Notes: a model not told the origin generated them from the sequence alone. Shown: positions 24,419 through 36,800, numbered from the stretch's first letter. The stretch: 64,000 nt of DNA from Cryptomeria japonica (GCF_030272615.1 NC_081409.1:241758332-241822331), one strand, 5' to 3'. Numbers and translations: made by a program.

Positions 24419-24881
24419 TCTTCTCATTTCCCTGCGGGTTCTTATCTTTGGAATAATATCATTAAGGGCAGGGATGTTGCTCGTAGTGGGACCTATTGGA
24501 AGCTGGGGAATGGCCGGAGCATCCTCTTTTGGGATGATTGTTGGATTGGTAAAACTCCGCTGGCCTCTGACCCTGTGATTGGAGCTTTTAGAGATGCTTG
24601 TGTTGCCTCCTTTGGGCTGAAGGTGGTTGACTACTGGGCTGGCGGTAATTGGGTGGATCTTTCTATTATTAGCCCTACCCTAGGGTCATTCCAATCTAAT
24701 TTGACTTCTTTTACTTTGGAGAATGTTAACTCTGAAGATGAGCTGATATGGTGGTCTTTTTCAAATTGTAAATTTTCAGTTGCTTCGACTGCATATCATT
24801 TGGATCCTCCTGTTTCCTAGTGGTCCAAAATTTGGATTAAATATTTGATTCCTAAAATCAATATGTTCTTTTGGCTGCTTT

Positions 24882-25734
24882 TGTCATGATCCCACATTTT
24901 TTGTAATAAAACATTTCCATTTTTCAATATTATTGTAACCTAATTAGTGATGACTCCTTATTTTTTTAATATATATATTGATCATATTTTTAATTAATTA
25001 ATGTTAAATATTAAATGAGCTTTATCATAATATATTAACACATAATATAATATAACAATCATACAACGCAAAACAAAATAAATTATCATATTAATATAAC
25101 ATTATATTTATCATATAATATATAATTAAACAAACATAAAACTACGATATTAAATTTCAATCACCCAAGGAATACTTTATAAAGTATTATGGAAATAATC
25201 TCCTAAAGCACCATACGATATAAATGGAATTCTATCGCACATAATCTAAAAATAATTATATTAACAAGTTTATGATTAAAACGTATACTAAAGAGGGGCG
25301 CATCATGGAAACGGTGGCGTCTATTAACAAAGGCATCCAGGAGGGTAGCGGCTGGAACAGGGAGCAGTCACCACCGCTCACCACAAGCAGTCACGTCCCA
25401 TGGAGGTATCCACTCCAAGCGCCTCCCCCACGGGTATAAGGATGCGAGCCGAAAGGGAGGAAGGGCACGGAGAGACGGACGAGGAGTTAGCGCGGGATAA
25501 CAGCAAAAGAACCAGGTAAGAACTATGACCCGCTAAATATTCATTCTGCAGTAGAATTTAATAAATAAAAGGAAACTCAGGCATAAAAAGATAGGAAATT
25601 AAATACTAAACAAATGTATGAATACATATAGACAGTAAATTAGGCATTTTGTATATATAGATGTAGTCAGATTACAACCATATATAAATTGAGGATAATA
25701 CAATGGGAATTACTATGATTACATAATATTAATA

Positions 25735-25778
<44 letters not shown>

Positions 25779-26271
25779 ATAAGGGTATTCAAGTATCTAA
25801 ATGAACCTCTATATACAATCAATTAGCAAATAAACCTACAACTCCTATTTAAGGAATAAACAACATTATGCAATTAACGGCTAATAGGTATGATATGAGT
25901 TACTACCAAGATTATGAATAAAGCAATTGCATATCCAAACCCAGTGAGGTAGATGAGGAATTAGGCAACAGGGATAGCAGGAACTAGGCCTCTGCCAGGT
26001 AGGCCACCCACTGCAGTTGACAAAGGGCTTCTGACAGTAGGGCCAAGGGGGAGTGTACCGCCCTTGGGCCTGATAAGCGCTACGGGCATCCTATGGTAGC
26101 TAATCCTCTCAATCTCCTTAGGAATTAAATATGGGAATTGACTTATTGATAATAAGTGACTTTAAACGAATTTGGCTAATTACACTATAAATAAATTATT
26201 CATACTCAAAATAAATTGTTGAAATCCACTGTTTATATGTCTCTTTAGATTGCGGAGTTGGGGACATTATA
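24882..26271 (-). mobile_element. Second solo-LTR-like insertion, about 1390 bp, in LINE ORF2
   Basis: Flanked by GCTTT at 24877-24881 and 26272-26276. Its right end in reverse complement reads TATAATGTCCCC, close to the TGTCATGTCCCC start of the 23-kb insertion, so it probably lies in the opposite orientation with its first TG mutated to TA. The other end reads ..GATCATGACA. Excision rejoins ORF2 in frame across FFWLLFLNKILTTDNL. It contains a (TA)17 tract at 25741-25774 and a GC-richer block at 25300-25500. Confidence 0.7.
25741..25774. repeat. (TA)17 simple repeat
   Basis: 34 bp of alternating TA inside the second LTR-like insertion. Confidence 0.95.
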
Positions 26272-27487
26272 GCTTTTCTTGAACAAAATCCTGACCACGG
26301 ATAATCTTTGTAAAAGGGTTTTTCCTATACCTAACATATGCTATCTTTGCTTGAAGGAAGCTGAGTCTATTGATCATCTCTTCTTGCGTTGCTCCTTTGC
26401 GGTTGATATATGGAGTCAAGTGCTTCAGCGTTGGGACCTATGCTAGGTTTTTCCGAGTTCGGTTAAAGAGTTTATTTTTCATTGGAAGGCGCCTACTATG
26501 AACCACACATTACAAACTTTGTGGTCCTTTGTGTTTCCCCATGTGGCGTGGGGTATATGGAAGGAGTGAAACAATCGTATTTCCAGGGAAGCATATCTCT
26601 AGCTAGATATTGTCTTCAGAAAATTAACCGGGCCATCAATGATAATCTTTCTATTCTATGTCCCAGACGGAGTTCCCATAGCAGTGTGGCTTGCAATGAC
26701 TATGAGTCTAGGGTTGCAAGGGCCGGGGAAATTCATGTTGATGTTTCCTTGACTTTAAAGCCCAATTCTAAAAACAGAACTAGCCAGGGTTGGAGAAGAC
26801 CACCTCAGGGTTGGGCCAAAATTAATTTTGATGGGGCAGCCAAAGGTAACCCAGGGTCGACAGGATGTGGGGGAGTGTTGCGAGATCTTAATGACAATCT
26901 TGTTTCAGTGGTGGCACTCCCCTTGGGAATTCAGACTAACCACCTTGTTGAAGCCATAGGAGCATACCAAGGACTCAATTTAGCTAGAAAACATAACTAC
27001 AAGCTTGTGTGGGTGGAGGGTGATTCCAAAAATATTATTAACTATCTTAAAGGTATATCGAAGCCCTCTTGGAATGTCGAAGTCTGGAATAATATGGCTA
27101 GGTCAATCATTAACTCTTTTGACCAATGCTTCATATCCCATGTTTTTAGGGAGTCCAACTATGTTAATGACTACTTAGCTAATAAGGGAGTGAGAAGTAA
27201 TAGTCAAATGAGCTGGACCAATGAGGATAATTTGGACACTGAACTCTATATGCTTGCTCTTCATGACAGAAGTCGAAGTAGCTAAATTTATGAGTACTTT
27301 TGCCATCATAACTAGATATGTATCTAGAAAGATTGATCCCTTCCCGCATATGGCATGTGTTTATAGTGGTCAGTGTCATTATTGCAGAATTAATTCGCAT
27401 GCTTTGTGGGTCGATATTGGCTTCATTTGGGCTTTCTTTCTCAGTGTGAAAGCCGTAAGTTTCTTCAGTCACAGAGTGAAGAGAAGA

Positions 27488-29079
27488 ATGGGTGGGGCTA
27501 GGAAGAGAATTGAACCTCCAAGCTGTGTGCAGCTCAAGAACGACAAGAAAATATGGAGGCTCTTGGAGAAAGGGGGTGTCACCCCATATATTGAGAGGTT
27601 AAAGAGGAGAAATAAGGATGTGACGGCCTATTTCGAGAAGCATTGGAAATATGGCACTATCACTTTGCATGGGTGCAAGGTGCTAATTGATGAGAGTTTG
27701 ATTGGACAAGTCACTGGCCTCTCAGCTGATGGGATGAAATATTATAGGGATAGAAACTATATGGAGATGGCGGTGCAAAACTTCCCTAAAAATGAAGAGG
27801 AGAGGGCCAAGATGGTGAAGAAAACGGCGAGCTACTACGACATTTCTGTCATCAAGGAATTTTGGGTGAAACTCCTCAAGGTAATAATGGAATATTCCAC
27901 TAGGTTTTATGGACATCACTTGTGCTTTTGAATCACTTCCGTTATGTTGTCAAGGTGTCCTTTCCTTTTTATCTGATGTCTGCCTTTAGGGCTAATTTTA
28001 GGGACCATAAAAAGAACCCTGTTAAGTTCCCTATCCTCCATGAAGGGCTTCTGGTGCTTATTGACTCCCATTTTCTTGCCCTCCCTGCCCCGTTTAATTA
28101 TATCCCCACATCTTCTGAGGATGACACTAGTGCTGCGGAGTCGAGAGGTGAGGAGTCCAATTCGGACTCTGAGGCGGGTTCTTCTCCCCCTCATAAAAAA
28201 GCCAAATCTGAGATTTCCCCGAAAGCTAAATCTTCTTTGGGTAAGGGTAAGAATGTGCGGAAGCATTTGGTTGTTTCTTCTTCGTCCACCTTGGTTGGCA
28301 AGGATTCCCCTGGGTCTAGTGGTAATAAGGCGCTAATTGTGAGGGCTCAGCGAGTGGTAATAAGGATTGTATGAAGCCTGTCAGCCAGAATCTTGAGAAG
28401 CTCCCTTTGCCGCCCCCTTCACCGCCTCTGCAGAATACCACCAAGGACCTCCATGCGAACAGTGTGGAGCTGAGTGATAAGAGGGATGACTATGACAATG
28501 TTTAGGGAATGGCCAGGGAACACGCCATTGATACTTTCAACATGTTCGAGTGGCTCTTTCATGAGCTTAAAGAGGTCAGACTCAACCAAAGGGCCTTGGG
28601 TAGCAAGATGGAAGCTATTCTTGTGGTCACTACTCAGGATAATCAGAAAGGTAACGGGCAATGGACGAAAGATGAAAATAATTCAGTGGTGGATTGCATC
28701 AATAGAGCAGTTGAGGTCATTGATCAGATGCAAAAAAGATTTGAGGATAGGCTCACCCATGTGGAAGAAAACTATAAGAAAATTCAAGCCACTTAGGACA
28801 ATTATGACCAACAGTCACAAGATTGTCAAACAGACAGCGGATGCCATGAATGCAATGGTGAATAATCTTGACAAAGAGCAACAGGAAAAAGTTCTGATCA
28901 ATATTGGTGATGATAGTGAGAAGACTCAGGCTGATCAAGGCCCTTGGAAGCGGACCCAGGGCAACATGAATAAAAAAGCTGTGACTCAGAGCGTGGATTA
29001 CGAAGAGATGAGGATGGCTGCTGACAAGATGAGCCTGCTGGAGGCTGAGGTTGCTGAGACCATCAAGAGCCTCATGTAA
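27488..29079 (+). pseudogene. LINE third ORF: unrecognised domain, Ser/acidic linker, coiled coil
   Basis: I do not recognise this protein. It begins at ATG 27488 (MGGARKRIEPPS), 202 bp after the ORF2 stop. Residues 1-150 look globular (YFEKHWKYGTITLHGCKVLI, then EFWVKLLKVIMEYSTRFYG). A one-base shift near 27920 leads into LNHFRYVVKVSFPFYLM, then a Ser/Glu/Asp-rich linker (SSEDDTSAAESRGEESNSD) and a Lys/Ser-rich stretch. After a second shift near 28370 and a TAG at about 28503, the C-terminal part (28509-29079) is hydrophilic and probably coiled-coil. Its order of parts, globular head, acidic linker and coiled coil, resembles the ORFs of units B and C, but residue identity is too weak for me to claim homology. 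It lies before the LINE 3' region, so it is part of the element. Confidence 0.55.
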
Positions 29080-29305
29080 TTGTGTTGTCTTTTCCGTGTT
29101 TTGTGTTTTGTGTTCTGGTTCTTTGCTAGTCTTTTGTCTGCCCGTTTGGGCGTTTGTTGGTTTCTTGGCTGCTCTATGTTTTGTCCTATCTTTTGCAGCC
29201 TGTTTTGTTTTGGATCTTCTAATGCTTTTATTCCAAGTCTTTTAGAATCTTGTATGTAAAGGGTTTCAGGGCCCCTTCAAAACCTGTTTTTGCCTTAATC
29301 CAAAA
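29080..29305 (+). other. LINE 3' untranslated region
   Basis: T- and G-rich sequence (TTTTGTGTTTTGTGTTC...) followed by GGGCCCCTTCAAAACCTG and an A-rich end near 29300, as at the 3' ends of plant L1 elements. No perfect poly(A) remains. Confidence 0.55.
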
Positions 29306-29700
29306 CAAATAATTTTTGAGTATTTTAACAAAATTAATTTAATACCAACCGATTTAATTAAGCATAACCCATGTTTTTCTAGTAGTTTAAATTTTTAATC
29401 ACTTCAATATAATTATAATACCATGCCACGATGAGATGAAGAAAAAACTTTAATTGCTTCAATATTACCTCTGTAAAAGATTGTGTTTTGGGCATTTAGT
29501 AGTTGTTTTTCAATATAGAATTGTCAAAAAATTTCTCATTGAATGGGAAACATTTCAATACAAAATATTGATGAAAATTCCAAATGGCACTACTTGATTA
29601 TTAGATTTGATTGTCAATTTGAGGGACAACAACTTTCAATTCTAGAATTCATTCAATTTTTTAATTCATAATCAGATATAGTATAATTGAATATAGTATA
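29306..29700. other. Short AT-rich spacer, probably 5' flank of the hAT element
   Basis: No gene. Its last five bases, GTATA (29696-29700), are one copy of the target duplication of unit A; the other copy is at 34680-34684, so this spacer was once continuous with the sequence just before the hAT start codon. Confidence 0.5.
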
Positions 29701-30516
29701 TGTTGGTTGAAAATTTTGTACACTTGGGGAATGTGCAAAATTGTGGTTTCAGCCACAGTGTGTGAGTATGATACTCTCCTAATTTAGGGAAGGTTCCTCC
29801 TATCTATAAACTATACCTAAACTAAAAATGGATGAGATAACAGTCTTTCTTCTTCTTTCAAGAAAAACTATATCCTTTTCTCTTCACAGAAAAGTGATCG
29901 AAATTGAAAATAAAAGTAGCAACAACTTATAAAACAAAGTGAGAGAAAGGAAATGAAGTTTCCTGAAAGCACAAAGACTTCTGTCACTTCCTTTGGAACG
30001 GGACAACAATATCAAGCTCAAAGTCTTGAATATGTGAAATCTTATTTACCCTTTTCTATATTAATGATAACAAGAACAAAGTATAGCAGCACAAAGTTTG
30101 AAATATCTTATCCTTCTCTACATAAAACAACAAGAACTAGTGTGAGCTCAAAGTCTCACAACTATTCCTTATCACAAAATCTACTTCTAATTTCTTTCAA
30201 GGACAAGTGTAGGCACAAAGTCCTACAACTTCTCTCTCAACAAAATATCTACTTTAACTGATATTAATCTCCAATACTTGCAACACAAAGTCTGCAAATC
30301 AAATTTGATTAAGCTCTTAAAAAAACACTAGCAAGAAAGATAATATTGAACATAAACTCAAAACATTTAGCACAAAGTCTCAATCCTTGAGCAATCTTCT
30401 ATTTCTTTCAACTTCAATTTACACAAAACAAAAACACAGTCTTTCTTGCTGTAAATTTAGCAGAGTTTACTTGCTTGCTTTTCAAAAGATCCTCATTACA
30501 AAAGACACTCTCAAGT

Positions 30517-30524
30517 ATTTATAG
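30517..30524 (-). promoter_or_regulatory. TATA box of the left-facing end of unit A
   Basis: TATAAATA on the - strand inside the conserved CTATAAATACTTGAG context, 823 bp from the TGTTGG end. The same spacing and context occur at 33837 and 42255. Confidence 0.5.
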
Positions 30525-30795
30525 GAGAGGAGTCTTGAGAAAAAGGTGGGAGGATCTCAACTAACTTGAGAAATTCTCTCAACCACCATGATTTATTCAA
30601 CTACTAACTAAGACTTATTCAAAATTACAAGACCTATTCTAAATTGACTTGTAATCAGCCTACTTGTAATTACAAAAATGCAAGTAGTGACTTAACTGGC
30701 AATTTACAAAATTGCTTTTATAAGTAAGCTTGTCAAAAGGGAAACTACAATACTGAAATTACAAATTTGAAATTACAACTAAGTGTTGAAAAACA

Positions 30796-31270
30796 CTTAT
30801 GTTGCAACATGTTTGGCCATGAATCCTTCGAACTTCTGGATGATCATTTACAGTTCATCAGGATCCGGTTCGTGAGTATTCTTTGCAATGATTATGGTTT
30901 TTACAATAACATTGTTGCAACGAAGGATTGTAATGCTGTTCTTCTCAAGAGAAGACTGTATTTCCTGCAAGAAGATTTGGTATTTCACCAAAGCTTGTTC
31001 GATACAGCTGAAAATTGTTCATTCCTCCATTCATGATGAATCTTCATCTGCAAATCTGAGAGAACTTCTTCTTCTGGCAACAATTCTCCATTCTGATCCA
31101 TAATATTACAAGAAGCTTTCTCACAACGAGAAACAACATCTTGCAACACTTCAGTGCGTAATTTCAAGACATCATCAATATCCTCAAGAAAAGTTGAACG
31201 TTCTTCAAGAACATGACATTATTCCTTCTAGAGTCATGTATCTAGAATTTGAAGAACTCTTGGAGAATAA
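30796..31270 (-). pseudogene. C-terminal fragment of the B-type ORF in unit A
   Basis: The - strand matches the end of the unit B protein almost throughout: EVLQDVVSRCEKASCNIM against EVFRDIVSHCERASCNIV, LSDLQMKIHHEWRNEQFS against LADLQMRIHNEWRSEQFT, and LRCNNVIVKTIIIAKNTHEP against LRCHDTIVKTMVVAKNTHEP. It ends MAKHVAT with a stop directly before the promoter region, as in B. A frame change occurs near 31000. Function unknown. Confidence 0.75.
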
Positions 31271-31761
31271 AGTCCTTGTTTTGGTATCTTTGCCATCATT
31301 GTCCAAATTTTGGTGAGTTTTGGTCTTGTTTTTCCTAGCTTTTTGTGCAAATTTGGGTTTCAGAATAATCATTGCAGGTTGAGATTTTACTCTTAAGGCA
31401 CGCTTCCCGAGGCAAAATTTTTGCTTTTTGTTGAATTGGACTGATCTTCGGTCCATCCTCAATTCACGTTTCAAATTTTTATCGCGTTTCGAGTTCGTTT
31501 GCTATGTAGGTGGGAAATTTTCTTTCTATTGTAGGTCAGGAGTTTCCTTTTATGTTTGTGTTGTAGGGAAATTTTAAAACAATTACAAGTGCACTTTATT
31601 TAAAACTTGTAACTTGTAACTTACTTTTAATTTCCCCCTTGCTTTTTATGTCTTTTAAATTGTTGTAGGAACTTTTTGGACAAATTGCAAGTGAATTTAA
31701 AATTACAAGTTTAATAAGAACTTGTAACTTCTCATAAAAGTTCCTACTTTGTGCTTTTAAG

Positions 31762-32038
31762 TTGTAATAAGGATTTTATTTCCCTATTACAAGTCTTTTT
31801 AAGTTTTTTAAAGTGTTTTTATGTCTTGTGTCTTACTTATAATGGGAATTTTATTTCCCTATTACAAGTTTTTATGTCTTTATTCCTTTTAGTTGTAATA
31901 GGGATTTTATTTCCCTATTACAAATTTTTGTGTTGCTTTTAGTTGTAATAGGGATTTTATTTCTCTATTACAAGTCTTTTTTTTATTTATGTTGTGTTAT
32001 TTTAAATTTGTGATGGGGATATTATTTCCCTATTACAA
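31762..32038. repeat. Array of five 27-31 bp palindromes
   Basis: Copies at 31762-31792, 31835-31869, 31893-31923, 31943-31973 and 32008-32038, each close to TTGTAATAGGGA-TTTTAT-TCCCTATTACAA and able to fold into a 10-13 bp hairpin. Spacing is 50-75 bp. Related hairpins occur in the unit B leader (37109-37143 is perfect). They lie in the putative leader, not in an ORF. Confidence 0.85.
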
Positions 32039-33836
32039 GTTGTTTTGTTATTTCTTTTTGCTCTTTTTCCTTTCAAACCCGAAATTGCTCAAGTGAAGGA
32101 AAAGTAATGCAATTTAAAACTTGTAAAGGGGTTTTAGAACCCGATTGCATCTTTGGAGGGCACATTTGCTTGTAGTTGGAGAGGAAAAACCCGATTTGCA
32201 TTCATGCTCTCACAAATCTGATTTTTGTGGCATTATTCCCTTGAATCCATCCCACATTCTTGCTATGCTGCCGTAGATCGATGGTTGGTGCCACATTTTT
32301 GGGATTCAACAGTTTTGGCAAACACGTCTTGCATTCATGGAGACATTTTTGAATCTGTTTTTGCTGGAGTTTTTGTTGCGTTTTGGAGCTTGAAGTTCGC
32401 CCTTGTTGCCACATTTCAAACACATCTTGCATTCTTCAGTCATTGAAGAGTGTTTGAAGTCAAATGTATGTCTCTTTCCAAGTCGTTTTTTGTGGAGAGG
32501 ATTAAATACAAAACCGATTTATTTGCTGCAAGGAATATCAACGTGGTGGCTCTTTCATCTATTTATAGAGCATTTCATTCTTCCCAAGCTCATTTGTTTT
32601 GGTCTAGGGCCTTTGACCAAGCAAGGATTCGGGTTTCTAAGTGATCTTCCCAAATGGATAAGTTCATTGAATGCAATTTGTAAATTGCATGATTTTCCCC
32701 TCTTTTAGATTCTTCCCATTCATTTGATTTCGGGTTTTACAAATCTGATTACAAATTGAAGTTTTTTCCCTCTTCCAAAGTTGTCAAGCTGAAAATGTGT
32801 CTTTCCTTGTCACATTGCTATTACTGGTCAAAATCATTCTTTCCATTTTCCCTTCATGTCAAAACCCCATTTCATCCATTCATTTCACACCATTCATTTT
32901 TCCCATTTAAAGTCTACTTGCAGTTGGAATTTTAAAACCCAATTGTAGTTGTGTCTTCACTTGCAGTCAGCCTTCCAGAACCCGAAATTGGTCCAAAATG
33001 CACTCAAAAACACTTGAAAATGAGTCTTGAAGGTCCAAATACAAGTGCATACTTGTAGTTACCCATTACACATATGAAGTTGCATGTTTGTTCTCTGCAA
33101 TTACAAGTTAATGCTCTTGTTTTTCCACACATGTAATGTAGTTTCCAGAACCTGAAACTCACTTGTGAGCCCATTTTTGCATCAATTTATCTCTTCCCAT
33201 GTCAGTCCTTTTTGCACACACGACCTACCAAATCAATAAATTAAGGCATGGGCCTTATTTTGTAAGCAGATTCCAAGATTGGAGAAAGAACAACAACATG
33301 ATGGAGACACGCAAGGAGATGGATAGGTGATATGAATGGTTGAGAGTATAGAATGTTTTCAAGATAGAGATAGGCTTCTTACTTCAACCTTGCAAAGAAC
33401 TTCTCTCCTGAAAAGCCAGTACTACCCCAAGCAAGAAAATAAGATTGAAGTTCGTTGGCGAAAGACAAAAAGACTATCAAGAGTGCAAGTTCTTGTTCCG
33501 ATTCGAGATGTCTTCACCAATCTAGAATACTTTAAGTTCTAACATCTTGTAGCAGCATGAAGATCATCACAACCAAATGATGATGTAGTTAGAGTCGTGT
33601 CTTCGGACACATAGAATAATCTCAATTATGCATTTGTAATTTTGTTTTGACAAGTTACATGTAAAAAAACCAACTTTGTAATTGCAAGTTAACTCATTAC
33701 TTGCACTTTTGTAATTACATGTAAAGCAACTACAAGTTGAGTTAAGTTAGGACTGTAGTTGGAATAAGTCATGGTGGTTGAGAGAATTTCTCAAGTTAGT
33801 TAGGATCCTCCCACCTTTTTTTCAAGGTTCCTCTCC

Positions 33837-33844
33837 TATAAATA
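33837..33844 (+). promoter_or_regulatory. TATA box of the right-facing end of unit A
   Basis: TATAAATA followed by CTTGAGGGGATC, 842 bp from the CAACA end and equivalent to 42255 in unit B. The 200 bp before it are alignable with unit B. Confidence 0.5.
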
Positions 33845-36800
33845 CTTGAGGGGATCTATTGTAATTTGATATCTTTTGGCAATGCAAGAAAATTCTGCCA
33901 GTTTGTATGTGCACTCTAAGTCTTTGAGCTTAGATGTAAATCAAATTGCTTTTAATAAAAGAGGCAAGTTGTGTTGAGACTGTGCTAATTCAAGTTATGT
34001 GACGACATTTTCTGGAGTTGATTGTGAGTTTTGTTCTATCGTTCAAGAGGGATTTTAATTCAATCTTGCAGACTTTGAGTTGTTAATTGTATTTAGAGTT
34101 ATATGTTTCGTTTTCAGATTTGGTCTTGCAAACTTTGAGCTGCTTATCATATTTGAAGCTAGTGTGGAAAGCTCAAGTGGGAAGATAGCTTGTAGACTTT
34201 GTGTTGCTTCTATTTTTAAGACTTGTGCATATAAGGTGAAGTGCATCATGTAGTTAGACTTTGAGCTGCCACATATTGTGCTTAGTTAGCAGAAAATCAT
34301 CTAAAAAGGTTGATAGGAGAATAGATAGTTGAAGACTTTGAGCTTTCTTTCTATTTTCTCGTCCCAGGGAAGTGACGGAGGTCTTTGTGCTTTCATGGAA
34401 ACTTTGCTTCCCTTTATGTTCCAAAAATCCTACAAAAAAGTCTCATTTCGGTATTTGCTGTTATTTATTTCCAATTGCTATTACTTTTCTGTGAAGAGAA
34501 AAGAGTATGGTTTTTTTGGAAAAAAGAAGAAAGATTGCTGTCCCACCCATATTAGATTAGTTTAGTTTGTAGATAGGGGGAGCCTTCCCTAAATTAGGAG
34601 AGTATCATACTCACACACACTGTGGCTGAAACCACAATTTTGCACATCCCCCAGGGGTGTACAAAATTTTCAACCAACAGTATATACCCTTTAATACAGT
34701 AAATTTTATCTTAATTTAGTATGTTCTCTCTTTCTTGCTAGGTTTCGTTACAATGGCTTCTACAGGTAGAGCTATTGGCAGAAAGAGGGATCCTTTCTGG
34801 AAACATGGGACACTAGGTGTAGCGCAGGGGTAAGTTATTTGTAACCCTTGCAGGAAGCCTATGAGTGGTGGCATAAACCGACTCAAATATCACCTTGCAT
34901 GACTCACTAGAAATAATATTACTCCATGTGACAATTGTCCTACTGAGGTTGAGGGGGAGGTAAAAGTAGTGCTTGCAGCATATGAGCAAAAGAAGACAGA
35001 TAAAGAGGACAGTGGAGGCAATGGCAGCCCCAATCATAGGTTTTAGTCAAGAAGGGCAGCCATATGGCTAATTTTTTAATTCACCGTAACACTCCTGGTG
35101 CGCAACCTGGATTTCAAGGCACTTCATGGAATAAGGAAGTGCATCAACAGACAAAGTTGGCATGTGCTAGATTTTGGTATTACAATAGTATTTCATTTGG
35201 TATTCCTTCTAGTCCATATTGGGAGCAATTGGTCACTACATTGGCTGTGGCAGGTAAGGGGTTCAAGGCACCAAGTTGTCATGAGTTGGGTGGGCCATTA
35301 TTGTAGGGTGAGGTCCAAAACACACGATGACTAGTGGAAGAACAAAGGAGGATTTGGGAAAAGAATGGCTGCATCATTTTATTTGATGGGTGTACGGATG
35401 GTAGGAATAGGACACTCATCAACTTTCTAGCTGCATTACTGTGTGGAGTGAAAAATCCAGAGACCTTGTGCAACGTGTTGGATGAGGTGGTGATAGAATT
35501 GGGAGTGCAAAATGTTATTCAGATTGTGACTAATAATGCAACTCAATATGTGGTAGTCAAGAAACTTCTACAAGCTTGGCATCTGACATTATTTTGGAGC
35601 CTTTGTGCTATGCATTGCCTTGACTTGCTTCTCGAGGGCATAGGGAAACTTAGCTGGGTGAAGAATGTGGTTGAAGATGGAAAGGAAATCACAAAGTACA
35701 TCTACAAACATATATGGGTCTTGGTGCTTATGGACAACACACTGATGGCAAGGATCTTATGCGATCAAGAGTCACATGTTTTGCCACTAATTACCTCACC
35801 TTATAGAGCATATTAGGTACATTGCCAACTTGTAGCAAATGTTTGCGAGTGAAATATGGTTAGAGAGTCCTTATTCTAGGAAGCTTGAAACAAAGAAGAT
35901 TGCGAAGGCCATTTTTGATGATAGATTTGCCAAACTCATGGAGGAGATAATCGATGTAAGCTTTCAAACTTTGATTGATGATTTAGTTTTTAATTTTCTA
36001 ATATTACAATTTGCTGATTTTGTTAAATTTTTCATATCTAGGTGTTAGAACCATTGGTGAGGGTTCTACAGATGGTTGATGGGGATAAAAACCCCATGGG
36101 ATATCTATATGAGGCCATGGATAAGGCCAAAGAGGCAATTCAACATTTGTATGGGTCAGACAGGACCAAATATGAACCCATATGGTGCATAATTGATTGA
36201 AGGTGGAATTGACAACTCCAACATATTCATGCTGTTGTCTAGCATTTGAACCCCAAGTTTTATTTCTCCCCTACTTTTAGAGTAGATATAGAGGTTCAAG
36301 TTGGCCTCGACAAATATATTCGGAGATTGGTTGATGATGAGAACCTTCGAGACCTCATACTTGATGAGTTATAGAGTTATACGAGGGTTGAAGGGCCATT
36401 GTCTGCTTTGCTTGATTGCATTCATAGGAGATCCATCTTGTTGCCAGGAAAGAAAAAACGTATTCTTAATTTTATTTTACCATTTATTTAAGTTTATTAA
36501 AAAAATTTCCAAGTTACAAATGACAATTTTTATCTTTGCAGATTTGTGGTGGGAAGATTATGGTGCCACAATGCCTAATCTTCAAAGGCTTTCAATCCGC
36601 ATATTATCTCAGCCTTGTAGTGCTTGTTGTCCTCATTTTTGTTTCCAAAAATGAAGGACCATTACATAAATTTTGTGAAAAAATGAAATTTTTTACTCTA
36701 TGGCACACTTCCCGAGGCAAAATTTTGACTAATCCTTGGACTGGCTTGGACTGGCTTAATCCTCAGTCCATCCTCGAACTGTGTTTCGAATTTCGTCAAA

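Larger units (their letters stand above)
20308..27285 (+). pseudogene. LINE ORF2: APE endonuclease, reverse transcriptase, zf-RVT, RNase H
   Basis: Starts at ATG 20308 with MKILSWNIRGLN; the endonuclease motifs QETKM, GDFNT and SDHFPI follow up to about 21000. The reverse transcriptase (about 21600-22450) shows FRPISLCNSFYKIISKVL, QNGFVPGRQILD, LKLDIAKAYDRVDW, GLRQGDPISP and the catalytic FVDD at 22373-22384, Val replacing the usual Ala. The next part (22468-23025) is the thumb-like region up to HNKYL, interrupted by an insertion at 23031. The zinc-binding region resumes near 26272 (LCKRVFP, CYLCLKEAESIDHLFLRC). RNase H at 26810-27200 keeps all four acidic positions: FDGAAKG, EAIGAYQ, VEGDSKN and NDYLANKG. 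It would nick the target, copy the RNA and remove it. Several frameshifts make it nonfunctional. Stop TAA at 27283. Confidence 0.85.
18420..29305 (+). mobile_element. L1-type LINE with three ORFs, split by two LTR-type insertions
   Basis: From about 18420 (5' limit uncertain) to about 29305 it carries ORF1 (DUF4283 and zinc knuckle), ORF2 (endonuclease, reverse transcriptase, zinc-binding region, RNase H) and a third ORF, then a GT-rich 3' region ending in GGGCCCCTTCAAAACCTG. Without the two insertions and their extra target copies it is about 8.1 kb, longer than a usual plant L1; the third ORF accounts for much of the excess. Frameshifts and nonsense codons show that it is dead, but its catalytic motifs remain readable. 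I did not find convincing target duplications at its outer ends. Confidence 0.85.
29701..34679. mobile_element. Unit A: 4,979-bp insertion with inverted ~1.1-kb ends
   Basis: Starts TGTTGGTTGAAAATTTTG, ends CAAAATTTTCAACCAACA, with identical GTATA duplications on both sides. Both ends carry the same roughly 0.8-1.1 kb promoter-containing 3' region found in unit B, but in opposite orientations: 29701-30795 faces left, about 33630-34679 faces right. Between them are the inverted end of the B-type ORF (30796-31270) and then, facing right, a B-like leader (about 31390-33300). The right half lacks most of the ORF. The perfect target duplication says that this arrangement, or the element from which it formed in place, was integrated as one unit. 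A palindromic or recombined retroelement is the likeliest origin. Confidence 0.7.

Noticed and set aside
29306-29700. 5' terminal inverted repeat of the hAT element
   Set aside because: I looked for a match to the possible right end near 51240-51310 and found none that was convincing.
33336-33542. 68-codon basic open frame in unit A
   Set aside because: It may be the end of an ORF that differs from the B type, but with no homologue in the window I cannot support it as a gene.
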